From Nymphaea colorata (taxonomy: Eukaryota; Streptophyta; Magnoliopsida; Nymphaeales; Nymphaeaceae), in contig NC_045151.1 of assembly GCF_008831285.2 (NCBI RefSeq), positions 2,723,544-2,787,543 of the forward strand: a stretch of DNA of 64,000 nucleotides. Reading direction: 5' to 3'. The translations under genes were made by a program, and so were the position numbers. Of the stretch, positions 24,201-34,989 are shown piece after piece (positions within the stretch are counted from its first letter, which is position 1; every line of letters starts with the position of its first letter). The notes below the pieces were generated by a model, which saw only the letters and a list, made by a program, of their open reading frames with translations, searched no databases and was not told the origin of the DNA.

Positions 24201-25170
24201 TGATCACTCGTCGTTTATCAAGCAACGCATATCTGGTATAGTGATATTGATTGTATATGTTGATGATATTATTCTCACTAGGGAAAGTCATCAAGACATA
24301 GCTCAGACAATAGAGTTTCCACAGAAACACTTTGCCACAAAAGATCTCGGACAATTCCGTTATTTTCTTGGTATTGAGGTGGCCCGTAGTAGTAAAGGAA
24401 TTGTAGTGTCTCAAAGAAAGCATGTTCTTGATCTTTTGTGGGAAACAGGTTTATTGGGAGCTAAACCTGCCACACTTCCATGAATCCTCGCGTTCATATT
24501 CATGATGATGAGTCAGAGCATTTTGACTGTCACTCGTCCTAACATTAGCTTTGTTGTGAATAAGCTAAGTCAATTCATAAAAAAAACCCGAAAGGTTCAT
24601 TGGGAGGCTGCTCTAATGGTAGTCAGATACTTAAAATCAACCCCGGGCAAAGGGTTATGGTCCAAAAAAGGAGAATGTGTTGACATAGAAGCTTATAATG
24701 ATGTTGATTATGCAAGGTCTGCAGATGACATGAAGTCTACTACAGGTTTTCGTGTCATTGTGGGAGGCAATTTTATTTCTTGGATGAGCAAAAAGCAGAA
24801 TGTAGTGGCTCGACCTAGTGCTGAGTCTAAATATAGGGCTATGGCTCAAACTACAGCTAAAATGTCATGGGTCAGATCAATGCTTCTAGATTTGGGCATT
24901 TCAGTGAATCTCCTAATGAAGATGTATTGTGATAACAAGGCAGCAACTTATATCGCAAGCAACCTTGTCTTCCATGAGAGGACGAAGCACATTGAAGTGG
25001 ACTGTCACTATGTTTGGGCCTAAAACAAGAAGGTGTTATCAGCACGGTTCATGTTTCCTCAAAAGATCAGGCTGCTGATATTTTTACCAAGGCTTTCTCC
25101 ATAGGCGATTCCCTGAGAGGTTGTAACAAGTTAAGCATGATTGATATATATGCTCCAGCTTGAGAGGGAA
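21262..25170 (+). mobile_element. 5'-truncated Ty1/Copia retrotransposon, internal region
   Basis: The order gag, protease, integrase, RT, RNase H identifies Copia. The gag UBN2-like region (21283-21665: LENELCNIRQGDQDLSQDF, FLSGLSLEYSMAKSQIL) lacks its N-terminus. The zinc knuckle CTFCGKLGHLEDRC is at about 21770. The protease motif MIDSGASKHCC is at about 22100. The pre-integrase piece WHLRLSHPSVSKLR is at about 22480. Integrase DNAFEF and GVVERKHRQLLNVART are at 22850-22990. RT carries DVKNVFLYGDL (about 24015) and YVDDIILT (about 24257). RNase H carries STTGFRVIVGG, SAESKYRAMAQTT and HIEVDCHYVW. The polyprotein ends near 25160 after SSKDQAADIFTKAF. Several stops (e.g. near 21665, 22142, 24145), frameshifts and a small deletion near 24485-24515 that removes the residues before the LTVTRP segment make it inactive. 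The 5' LTR and primer-binding site are missing. Confidence 0.92.
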
Positions 25171-25362
25171 TGTTAAATACTCTAAACAGTCGACTAGAGT
25201 GTTTCTGCAATATTAGAAAGTTGGAGTGTAGGTCTTTTAATTTATCTAATGTTGCTTGGACTAATATTGTAAATGATGTACCGCCAGCCCTAATCTCTTT
25301 AACTTGAGATTAGGGTTACGTTAATGATAATTCTTTCGGCTTCTCTTTTTCTGGCTGTAACA
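25171..25362 (+). repeat. 3' LTR of the Copia element
   Basis: A purine tract GAGAGGGAA (25162-25170) directly precedes TGTTAAATACTC, the expected LTR start. The LTR probably ends at CTGTAACA near 25362, giving about 192 bp. The 3' limit is inferred from the TG...CA rule because no second LTR is present for comparison. A TTATCTAATGTTGCTTGG block and AGATTAGGGTT lie inside. Confidence 0.65.
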
Positions 25363-26730
25363 AATCAAAACCTAGGATGTTGAACACGCATAAAACACAG
25401 TAAAAGGACCAAATATACAAATGTTAATATTGCGTTGTAAGGTGTGAACATTGAACAGACATACACATTGCTATATGGAACAAGATCTTCCACAGCCGAC
25501 AAACAAACAATAGCTAATAAAAATAAATTTAAATAAGACGCACAAGTTCGTGTTTCAAAGAAAAAAAACACGCTATGCATAACTTGAAAGGTCAAACTAA
25601 TTGTAGTTCTATAGATAAAGAAACTAGTCAACCTTGCAAGCCTGAAACTGAAAACTAAAGTGTCTTGCAGCAAAGTCATGACTCATCTTTGTTACTTTTT
25701 TTGTGCATATAACACTAGAAGTCACAGAAAACAACTCTAGTCCAAGTGTGCTGGTGATTGGTTCCTTAGTCAAATTTCAAAAACTGATTGCATGTTAACC
25801 TCATGCTTCTAATTACATGCCACATGCAAAGAAACATGACAGCAACGCATGGAGGTCAACTTGGCTAATTTTGTGAGAATGTAAAATAAAGACCAAAGAA
25901 AAAAGAAGGAATAATCCCTAATTGTTTCCAACTTTCGATGTTTCTAGGAAAATATGAGGAAAGCAAGCCCCTCCAAATTATACTACACAATACACACATA
26001 ACAGAAATGTGGTGGATGAACTGAACAGGTAGAACAGCTATCAAAGTTTTATGATCACTGCTCAACTGATTGTGGTAATGATGGATTATGGCAAAATCAG
26101 GGCAACATTATTTTTCTCAAAAAGAAAAAATTAAAAATCTATGAAGTCATTATTTAGGAGCTAGGACATAATCTTTGAAAATTTCAATGATCCCTCTACA
26201 CGATCAAGCTGAAATTACATGGGTAGATGATTTGGCTGACAGACTGCTGTGATTTGTAGTTTATATCAATAACAACAAAAGAGTGATTAACAGATAATAA
26301 TCACTAATTTCCCAAATGATAGATGAAAATAGTCTAACTGGAGTTCATAAATGAGAACTGTGCTCAGGACTCCTAAAAAATATCTAACCAGTTAGCAAAA
26401 TAATTTTTAAAAAACATAACAGAAATTGTTAACACTTCTGTACAGGGAATAGGGCTCTAGATATGACCAACTAGAATGTTATTAAACATGCTAATATTTT
26501 GTCTCGAAGAATTGGGAATTTGGGACCCTAAACATGTAACTGAAATATACTCAAGCCAATATTTGATTACCAATACTTGCAAATGCCTGCTAGTTCAAAA
26601 GGAAAAAAAGTACATATCTGGGTATTTACTATAAATGACTACAACGAGCAAAGGGATAACAAGCCAACTAGGTGGTAACCAAGTAACGTAATTTGCAACT
26701 GGTATATTGTCAATCTCAACAAAGGCCTAA
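25363..26730. other. AT-rich spacer or intron
   Basis: No coding exon, RNA gene or defined element is seen. Short open frames on the minus strand have hydrophobic, low-complexity translations. Confidence 0.5.
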
Positions 26731-26739
26731 GGCCAAAAC

Positions 26740-27124
26740 CATAGTGAAAAAAAAAATTATTGCAACTATAAACGGCGAGGATATTCTTGGGTATAGTACA
26801 GCTGGCTTTAAAAAAAGGGGAAAATACAGTAAATTTTTAAAAATTAAAAAAAGTTCTAAAAACCAGGGCAAAATAGAATATGTGACAAACTAGTAACACA
26901 AACATCAAAAAATAAGTACATTTGCAACAAATAAAAATTCAAAAATGAAAACAAACAGTTTGGCATTAGAAAAACGTGAAAAAAATGAAAATAAAAGGAA
27001 AAACATGAGTGTTTTTCTTATTTTTTTCTTTTTCATGTTTAAAAAAAAAACAGCGTTTTTTTAAGTTTTAAACTCCTAAGTTATTTATCATGTTTTTTGT
27101 TTCCAACGTGTTTTTTGTAACTAT
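26740..27124. mobile_element. Mutator-type foldback MITE with 9-bp target duplication
   Basis: The exact 9-mer GGCCAAAAC occurs on both sides (26731-26739 and 27125-27133). The 385-bp insert begins CATAGTGAAAAAA and ends TTTTTTGTAACTAT, so ATAGT followed by an A-run forms short inverted ends. The left half is A-rich and the right half T-rich. Around 26985-27058 they pair as a hairpin (AAAAGGAAAAACATG against CATGTTTAAAAAA-type sequence). It encodes no transposase. A perfect 9-bp duplication is the signature of Mutator-like elements. The open frame at 26693-26893 runs through it and is spurious. Confidence 0.75.
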
Positions 27125-27133
27125 GGCCAAAAC

Positions 27134-29589
27134 AACACCAACCCATACAAAAAAAAAAAGCTAATAATAACCTTTATTTACTTCCTGGAATTCTTGCATG
27201 TATGTCAAAGAGCCATATTGTTTGAGATATCACAATTACAAGTGGATTTTTTGGAAATTAAGCACGAGAAATCAGCATAAAAATAAATTCCTTTGGATAT
27301 GTGACATGTCACATGAATTTTATAAGCTAAAAAATAGAAAGATCAGACAGCTGATATTCTTATAAAATTTCATTTACACATTGACAGAACACAAATTTAT
27401 CCATATGAGTTTCAGTAAAAAAAAAAAAAAAAAACACGTGACCACAATTGGTTTGCCTGTATGAAATGCACCAACTTCAATCATGGGATCTTTTTATATC
27501 AGACTGTTATGAAGGCTGTCAACTTATAAAGAAGAGTAGGTGGATGTCGATTTGGAAAAGTAACTACCACTTACCTTTAAAATAATATGATTGAATGGCT
27601 TATGGGTGCACAATAGTAATCATTTTTTTTTTGTGCTCATACTTTGAAAACCCCATATACGTATATGTGTATGTCTGTGTGTGTGTGTCGAATCATGATA
27701 TTATCACCAAAATAACTCCAAACAGGAGCAAAGCCAAATGGAAGCCAGAAAGGCACAGACTCCCCTGGATTTTCAAAATTTTTTAAAATACATACATTGT
27801 CTTGGAAAACCACCTCATACCTCCCTTAAAATTTATCCCAAAAAAAATTGAGCTAGGCCCTCTAAAATTTGTGAAAATATATAAGTGTATGCTCCATGTA
27901 ATTCCTTTCTGTCTCTGCCACTGATTCCAGTTGATAATGTGAAGAAAATTCTGCATTGTTCTAAACATATCACCACAAGAAAATTACAATGATATTTCTT
28001 GTAATAGATAAGATGCATGCCCTTTTGGGAAAAAAAAAACATTTGGATTATATGCTTGCTAAACTTTTTTTTGTAAATTTTTTTTTTTGGCATAAAGAGG
28101 CACTTCACTTTTATTTAATTTTTTTAAATGGAAAGATAAAATCCTCAGGAAAGGGAAAGGAAATTAAAAGGAAAAAGAAGGTGAACAATCCTAATAAGTT
28201 CTCAGACCATGTACATGGCGAAAAGTAAGGCCCATTTAGGTCACCTAGTTTCCTTTTGTGAGAACAGATTATATTTATAAAGATAACTAATCAAGATGAG
28301 CAATCTATGTGATACAACCTTAAAAAATTAGCTTTTACATTTCCATATATTTTCCATAGACAAGAGAGTGCAGCACTCAATAATGATGATTAAAACAATA
28401 ACGATAATAACAGTAAATAATGCATGGTGATACAGGATTCAAGACAAAAATACGATTGTGATGGTTGAAATGGTAATGATGAGGATGGAAAATTCCATGA
28501 TCATGAGGTGATAGTGGAGCATAATTGTGGTGGTAGACAGTAATTATAATAATCAACCCTTTCACAGACCAAGACATTGGTGCTACATAATGGGAACTTT
28601 TTATATTAGCCTAGCCTCTAAAGCGTAGCATATAAAAACTTTGCACTTTATGCATCTCATTTGGAACTACCATGCTACTTTGGAATATAGATACACGAAG
28701 ATTGATAGGCCTTCTTAATGAATAAGCAAGGTATGGAGCATATCAAACTTAAATGCAGTTCGACCTAAGTTCATCACCCGAATATGGTCGAGATGGATAG
28801 GACAACAGCTAAATAAGAAATACTGTTAACCTATAAGGCATAGCAGCGAATAGCACCTAGACGCCATCTTGTTAACATCGTCTTGACATGAAACCAAAAC
28901 TTTCATCCAGTTTGAGAGAATACAGACAAAATTTGTATGACCACATCCACCAATACAAATAAACCAGAAGGAACAGAGTCCAACAGCTCAAGCCAATTAA
29001 TGACTGCAATAAACAAAGGAGGACGACACATTTTCTCAAAAGTCGGTCACCACAAGGGTTAGACGCACATGATCCCCCCAAATAGGATATGTATATCAGT
29101 ATATACAACCTCAGAAAAATCGCGTGGCTTGTGTTCGGTTTATATAAACACAACATAGAGCAGAATTTATCAACTAATAGACGCGCAGTAAATAAATACA
29201 TGAGCCAAAGCCAGAAAAACAATCCGAAAATAGCAAGCCAGCACACCATCCGGTCGACAATTTGTTCGTTAACGAACCAAAATCTAAACTAAGAACCATG
29301 CAATCGTGGTGATACAGAAACATAACATCCATGTCAAAATAATCACAAGCCACCATCCTGCCTAACAAGAAAAAACAAACGCAAAAGGCAGCAGAAATAA
29401 AAACACCAAACATCGTCAGGACGAAGTACAGAAACGACACGAGTAACTTCAATCAACACCGAACCGCACGAACGAACATATCAAGGAAGCATCCCCATAT
29501 GCACGTGAAGAGAAGAACGAGACGCGGAAGGAAAAACTAGAGACACGCCAGGAAACAATGGAGTCTGACAAAATGAATCTGCAAAACGT
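27134..29589. other. AT-rich spacer or intron
   Basis: No gene is recognised. It contains a CA/GT-rich stretch (27655-27690) and TE-like GGCCCTCTAAAATTTG phrases at 27840-27935. A small inverted repeat (ACAAGAAAATTAC...ATTTCTTGTA) lies near 27975-28003, and poly-A/T runs lie at 28030-28130. On the minus strand TTTATTGCAG|TCATTAATTGG near 29010 looks like an acceptor but leads into an unconvincing frame. Confidence 0.45.
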
Positions 29590-29870
29590 GAGAAGTGAAT
29601 GCAGAAGAGCACTCACCCAAGGAACCGAGGCAAAGAGAAACCCTATAGAGAGAGAGAGAGAGTGATAGAAGGGGGGAGAGGGGCTTCGCGTGCTTTTGGA
29701 GTGAACCCCTGCCCCTGGTTGGCAACCGTCGGCATTGCATTAGCCTTCTCGTTTTCCCCGGCCTCTGCACCAAATGTGGGTCCCACTTCATTTCTACGGA
29801 TGACGGATGTTAACAGAAAGCCTCGCATGGTGTGCTGCCACCGTGACCTTCACGGTGTGATGCATTAAAA
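29590..29870 (-). promoter_or_regulatory. Promoter and first-exon-like sequence, minus strand
   Basis: Within AT-rich DNA this CG-richer block reads on the minus strand as a CT-repeat (complement of 29647-29662), then GGGTTTCTCTTTGCCTCGG, then a strong donor CTTGG|GTGAGTGC near 29605. This is the usual look of a plant 5' UTR first exon. A hairpin CACCGTGA-CCT-TCACGGTG lies at about 29846-29864. No gene body could be attached. The terminal exon at 19287-19548 on the same strand is a speculative partner. Confidence 0.35.
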
Positions 29871-30004
29871 TTGGTGAGAATAATTTACCCGGTAATATCC
29901 ATTTGTGCATTCGGATCGTCAAGACAAAACGCGAATCAATTAGGATTGCCTTCGGTGTTAATATATGAGAACTAATTCAGTTTCGGATCTGCAACCTAAC
30001 AGGC

Positions 30005-30210
30005 TAACACAAGCCCGACGTGATGGCCCATAACTCAAGCCCGATCTCGGCCCAAATAAAATAAAATATACATTAAAATATAATATAATATATAAAATAC
30101 AAGGGATATAATTATAACAATTTAAGGGTATTGTTTGACAAGTTCCAATAAGCCATGTTATGTGAAAACGTATTATTATCATTTAACAAGTTTCAATAAA
30201 CAGTATTATA
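30005..30210. repeat. GCCCGA-rich transposon-end-like sequence with local repeats
   Basis: AAGCCCGACGTGATGGCCCA and AAGCCCGATCTCGGCCCAAA are followed by AT-rich DNA. A diverged direct repeat follows (GACAAGTTCCAATAAGCCATG at about 30137 and AACAAGTTTCAATAAACAG at about 30184). It is similar in style to the hAT-like element at 41788-42232. Ends are not resolved. Confidence 0.35.
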
Positions 30211-30454
30211 AGATACATACATGATATTTACCTTTCTGTTCATTGATATCATTATCATGCACTTTCTTTTAATGGCATTCTTAAAGTGAAACATTCTCAT
30301 GAGATTCTTTCTAGAACTGTCATACTCTCTTTGAATAAAAGACTCTCATGTTGTCTTTGCTGTTTAGAACACTAGAAAGAGTCTCTATTTACTTTTAGTT
30401 AAACTAGTCTAACTCTACTCAAATTAAGTATCAAATAAAACCAACTAAAGGTTC

Positions 30455-30648
30455 TTTATAAGAACCCGACCCACTCCCGGGCTCGGGCCCCTGGTTTGAC
30501 GAATCTCAACCCGTCCCCTAGCAGTTTCGGTTTCAATCCTAAAAAGGCTAGGAACCAGGACAATCATTTCATTAAAGCCTCTCTTTATAAGTCATTGAAG
30601 ATCCCTCACAATCTTGAACACGGGACTAAACTTCTGGAGTGTTACACT
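30455..30648. repeat. LTR-like dispersed repeat, second copy
   Basis: It shares with 9350-9500 the order AACCCG(G/A)CCC, CCCCTA, AATCCTA, a GAACCAGGACAATCAT-like phrase, TTTATAAG, ACAATCTT, GACTAAA and GTTAC. This copy keeps a clear GGAGTGTTACA end. It is likely an LTR fragment of one retrotransposon family. Confidence 0.5.
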
Positions 30649-30660
30649 CTTACAATACTA

Positions 30661-32069
30661 ATCTAGAAATATCTAACGAAGAATAAAAACTATTGGGCAT
30701 TAATACGAAGACTATCTAAATCATGTTATAAAATGAAAATAAATATTAAATTTCTAGGCTACTCTAAATCTAGCACTCCAAATTAAAAATTCACTAAATA
30801 ATGCCCATAGGAATGCGGTGATGGCTTCTTAGTAGTTGTCCTAGTTCCAATCAGCTTGCCAGCATCCTTATCCAGATCCTTTGGGTATAACAAATCTTCG
30901 ATTTGTCTTATAAATGTCATATATGGTATTCATAGTACAAAATTTGCAAAATTACAGAAGCAATTTTCTCTACCATAAAGTGTTACGTCACAAAAATGGC
31001 CATGCATCGCAGCATGCTGGATGCAAATCGATGCTGCATAAACTGATACAAGGGATAAAAGCACTGTGCAGTCACGTTGCGGGCAAAGCCCACAGAATTT
31101 GCATTTTTGTAGATACTTCATTAATTTTCACTTTTTTTTTTTACATACGAGTGCTCTCAAGGTTTGAAATTTAAAGTAACAGGGCCAGAACTTTGTGGCT
31201 CCGCCATCGAAGACATTGTGAAGATTGTCAGGGCTCCAGATTCTGCCACTGTGTGTTAAAAAAGCAACTGTCAATTGCATTCTCTTCTTTTTAAGCAGAG
31301 TGCAATTTCTTCTCATGTGATATTATAATAACTTATGCTTTCGATGTTCCGAGCTTCAATTTCTTCTCATGTAAATGTGGACATTCTAAGGCTAGACTGT
31401 GAAAGATTGCTGACACCGGTGCATGCTAGACAGCCATGGGCGCTTGTCTTTAATTTGGAGGTTTCAAGTCACTTTCAACATCCTTTTATTTTGGTTAAAG
31501 TATATAATAACCAAAATAGAAAGTTGTTTCTCCTTCTCCAACTGCACGTCTGCATTTTGCAACAATTGCATTAATACTGAGGCCCACAGAAACTGTGAGG
31601 AACTTGATTACCACGAAACATGTCTTAAACTTTTTTGACGTTTCTTGTCAACATTGTAATGGGTTGTTTTGACTTTCTATTTATTTTTTTATTAAGTAGA
31701 AAACTCATAATTTCATTTTCTATCATCTTTTATATATTTTATAATTTTTGAATTTTTCCTGTGAAAAAACAAACTTTCTGATTAACACCGAGAAAACCAC
31801 AATAAAAAGCTAATGATATTGTGTGACAATTATTCATAATTGTGAAAAAATAGACTAACATTCATGATTACATAAATTATGGCTGATACAACAACAGCAG
31901 TAGTAGGGCTCATTCCTTGCCCTAGTAAATCAGACACATGAAACAATCGTCCAATGAAGGCCTCCTAGTAAGAGTACTTTTCCATCATCAGTAAACTGTA
32001 GAAAAATTGAAGCAGCAGTCAAGCACCATGTAAATCAACGACATATAAAGTTCTCCTGGTTTTTCCCAT
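30661..32069. other. Spacer with transposon-like scraps
   Basis: No gene is seen. The phrase TTTGTGGCTCCGCCATCG near 31190 is the sort of wording often found in plant retrotransposon flanks. The small open frames are not protein-like. Confidence 0.45.
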
Positions 32070-32429
32070 CTAGCAGGTTATTCCTTGAATAACACAAATG
32101 TCCACAGGTCCAACCAGGTCGGACCTGCTACTCTTCGGATAAAAATAATGAAAATTTGGAACTTGCCTGACTATACAGCAGGATTTCTTAATCCACACCT
32201 CTAGCACAGGAACTTGATTCCTGCAATGTCAGTAAATATCAACAAGTATGGCGCAAAAGAAGGACAGAAGGTATAGAAGGTACATTTAAGTTAACTGAAT
32301 CTAAAAGGGAAAAAATCATACCGTTTTGTTGCGGCCGTAGTAGCATGCAGCCAATCTTGCATCTGGTATGGATCAAATTGTAACCTGGACTCCGGAGAAA
32401 AACTGGATGCAGGATCAGACAGGCAATAA
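32070..32429 (-). CDS. Two candidate coding exons of an unidentified gene
   Basis: On the minus strand, exon i (32429-32322; acceptor TAATGCAG|TTATTG, donor AAACG|GTATGA) encodes 35 residues with a natural composition, including FSPESRLQFDPYQMQDWL. Exon ii (32220-32070; acceptor GACATTGCAG|GAATC) continues in the only compatible phase for 49 residues (NQVPVLEVWIKKSC onward) to a TAG at 32070. No start exon was found between 32430 and the PPR gene at 33139, so this is either the tail of a gene whose 5' part has been lost or an unusual 3' splice region. I do not recognise the family. Confidence 0.3.
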
Positions 32430-33138
32430 CTGCATTATATGGGCAGCTTATCCTCCCTCATAATCCACAGCGGTTGAAGGTGATCCAGTAAACCAAATAA
32501 ACGCTCGTATCAATGTGGCAGTTTTCTGCATAGTTTCTAGTCGAATCTGACTAGCTTTTTACTTCATATGGACCTCCCTGACTATTTCTACGTGTACGTG
32601 AAAAGACTTCCAAAGAGGCCGTATGTCACAAAGACGAGTAGAAGGATAGCCAACAAAATCAGCTCTATTAACTTTCTTTTCCTCCTAATTATCTTCTTCT
32701 CTTCCTCCTTCGCAAGTTCTACTTTATCTTCTTTCTAAACCTCTGTTTGAAGTAAAGAGTATGATTGTTTACTAGTTAGCATATTAAAACTAAACAATAA
32801 TATGTGCATAACTGAGAAAATAGAACCACCTGTCAAAGATCATAAAATAAATTTCACGAACAAATACTTTAACAATTAACTTTATTTTATAATGTTTGAC
32901 ACCGAACGAGCATAGTGATCACGTACCAAAAGTATCTTAGAGCACATATGATGGAAGGCATGCAAGCTTGGCAACATAAGTCGATTATAACATGCAGTTA
33001 TCCTTGGCCAGAAGTATGTCAAAGGAAGTTGCAGTACCTTTTCTTTATTGAATACCACCAGTACATAACGTGCATGTCCACAGAACTTTTCTGCTGAAAA
33101 ATGCAACGCCTCTGCAATAAGTTCTTGAAGATTCTGAG
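32430..33138. other. Downstream flank of the PPR gene
   Basis: This is the probable 3' UTR (just below 33139) and spacer of the minus-strand PPR gene. No other feature was found. Confidence 0.5.
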
Positions 33139-34989
33139 TTACCAATAATCACCACAAGAACACCTCCCATCCCGAAAATGATGGAAGCGACATACATCGC
33201 GCAAGATGATTGCACGACCCACAGCCTGAGAGACAAATTTCATAAAAGTATGGCAGTCAAGACAAACACGGAGGTTCTTCATGATTCTGATTGTCTCATC
33301 AGGTGAGGTGTTCATTAATCCAAAAGCAATGGCTAATTTCTCACTGTGACGAGACTGCTGCCCTTCCTCGCTTGGATTGTTCAAGTAAATTTTTGACGAT
33401 GGATAACCTCTATCTTCGAAAAGATTGATCAGTTTTTCCAAAGCAAGATTAATTTCCTTTATTTGAGGATGCAAGTTGTCATCTGCAACGAAAGTATGAG
33501 TAGCATTAGCTACGTCAATCCAACTACAACCTGGATCCTTTCTGACACCCAAAGCTTTCATTTTGCTTCTCAGTTTTGCTACTTCATCCCAATTACGGCA
33601 CTCAGCATAAAGGCTACAAAGAAGCATGTTTGCAGAAGCATTCTGTGGGTCCATTTCTAAGACCTTAGACGCTGCAAGTTTTCCCAGTTCTAGGTTGCGC
33701 TGAACTCGGCAGGCTCCAAGCAATGCACCCCAGACCGCACCATCTGGCTTAAATGGCATCTTGTCGATGTGATTTTTCGCCTCATGCACATGACCAGCAC
33801 GAGCAAGGAGATCAACAATGGCTGCATGATGGGTCGCATCTGGGGTTACTCCATAATCACGTTCCATTGAATCAAAATAATGTCGGCCTTTCTCGACAAG
33901 CCCCGCATGGCTGCATGCAGTTAGGACACCAAGAAATGTCACTGCATCTGGCTTGATTCCTGAGCTAGACATCTCTTCAAACAGAGCAACAGCCGCCTCG
34001 CCATGGCCGTTTTGCGCGTAACCCATGATAATTGTGCTCCATGAAACAGTATTGAGCTTCGACATATTATCAAATACTCGCCGTGCTTCCTCAATGCACC
34101 CACACTTAGCATATACATCAACAAGTGCAGTCTCAACAAATACATCCATGGCTGAAGGGACCTTAAACATGAAACCATGCATTTGCTTTCCAGCAACCAA
34201 GTTTGCTGAACTAGCACAAACACTCAGAATAACGGAAAAGGTTATATGATCCGGCCTGATTCTAGAATTCAGCATCTGACCAAGAACCCGAAAACTTTCT
34301 TCTGCGAAGCCATTGCGGGAGAACCCAGTTAGCATTGCATTCCAAGTAACAGTGTTCCTCTCCGACATTCTATCAAACACTCGTCCTGCATATTCCAACA
34401 TCCGGCATTTGCTGTACATGTCGACAAGCGAGCTCGAGACAAAGACGTTCTCTTCCAGCCCGAACCTGTAAACATGGCAATGCAGCATTCTGCCTTGGTC
34501 CAACCTCAACAAACTCGAGCAGGCCCGGAGAGCACTAGATACTGAAAACTCGGTTGGCGTCTGGCTAACAGAAAGCATTTTGCTATAGAGCTCTAGAGCT
34601 TCGACGCCGTTGCTCGCCTGAGCGTAACCTGCAATCACGGTGTTCCAGGAGACATCGTCACGCCGTGGAATCTCATCGAACAAGCGGCGTGCGTCTTCCA
34701 TTCGTCTCAATTTGCAGTATCCGCCAATGAGTATGTTCCAGGTGGCGGTATCCTTCAGAGGCATTTCGTCAAACAATTGGCGTGCACTTGACATCTCCTT
34801 CAGTTTCGAATACATATCTATGATGCGATTGCAGAGGAAAGGAAACCCCAAGAATCCAAATCTGAGGATCAGGGCATGGGCGATCTTGCCTTGGCTTAAG
34901 GAGTTGGAGTCGACGCAATCTTGGAGGAGGTTGAGGAACGCCTCGAAATGGCGGCCATGGGTTGTCACCCCCATTCGAATATTCTTCAC
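33139..34989 (-). CDS. Pentatricopeptide repeat protein, PLS class with DYW domain
   Basis: This is a single uninterrupted 616-residue frame, ATG at 34989. Repeated PPR units such as NRIIDMYSKLKEMSSARQLF, DTATWNILIGGYCKLRRMED, VSWNTVIAGYAQ and VSWSTIIMGYAQNGHG run from about residue 20 to 430. The E/E+ region follows (GAVWGALLGACRVQRNLELG, then a DPGCSWIDV box near 495). The C-terminal DYW cytidine-deaminase-like domain keeps HSE at 548-550, CLDC at 576-579 with the next H, HHF at 603-605 and CSCGDYW as the last seven residues. All expected zinc and catalytic positions are present, so the gene looks intact. Proteins of this class bind specific organelle transcripts and direct C-to-U editing in mitochondria or plastids. 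The target site cannot be told from the sequence, and no clear transit peptide is evident. Lack of introns is normal for the family. Confidence 0.96.
   Translation of the reverse strand: MKNIRMGVTTHGRHFEAFLNLLQDCVDSNSLSQGKIAHALILRFGFLGFPFLCNRIIDMYSKLKEMSSARQLFDEMPLKDTATWNILIGGYCKLRRMEDARRLFDEIPRRDDVSWNTVIAGYAQASNGVEALELYSKMLSVSQTPTEFSVSSALRACSSLLRLDQGRMLHCHVYRFGLEENVFVSSSLVDMYSKCRMLEYAGRVFDRMSERNTVTWNAMLTGFSRNGFAEESFRVLGQMLNSRIRPDHITFSVILSVCASSANLVAGKQMHGFMFKVPSAMDVFVETALVDVYAKCGCIEEARRVFDNMSKLNTVSWSTIIMGYAQNGHGEAAVALFEEMSSSGIKPDAVTFLGVLTACSHAGLVEKGRHYFDSMERDYGVTPDATHHAAIVDLLARAGHVHEAKNHIDKMPFKPDGAVWGALLGACRVQRNLELGKLAASKVLEMDPQNASANMLLCSLYAECRNWDEVAKLRSKMKALGVRKDPGCSWIDVANATHTFVADDNLHPQIKEINLALEKLINLFEDRGYPSSKIYLNNPSEEGQQSRHSEKLAIAFGLMNTSPDETIRIMKNLRVCLDCHTFMKFVSQAVGRAIILRDVCRFHHFRDGRCSCGDYW

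Noticed and set aside
29958..30182. Minus-strand frame rich in Ile, Tyr and Phe
   Set aside because: It crosses GCCCGA-rich repeat and low-complexity AT DNA; the translation is not protein-like.
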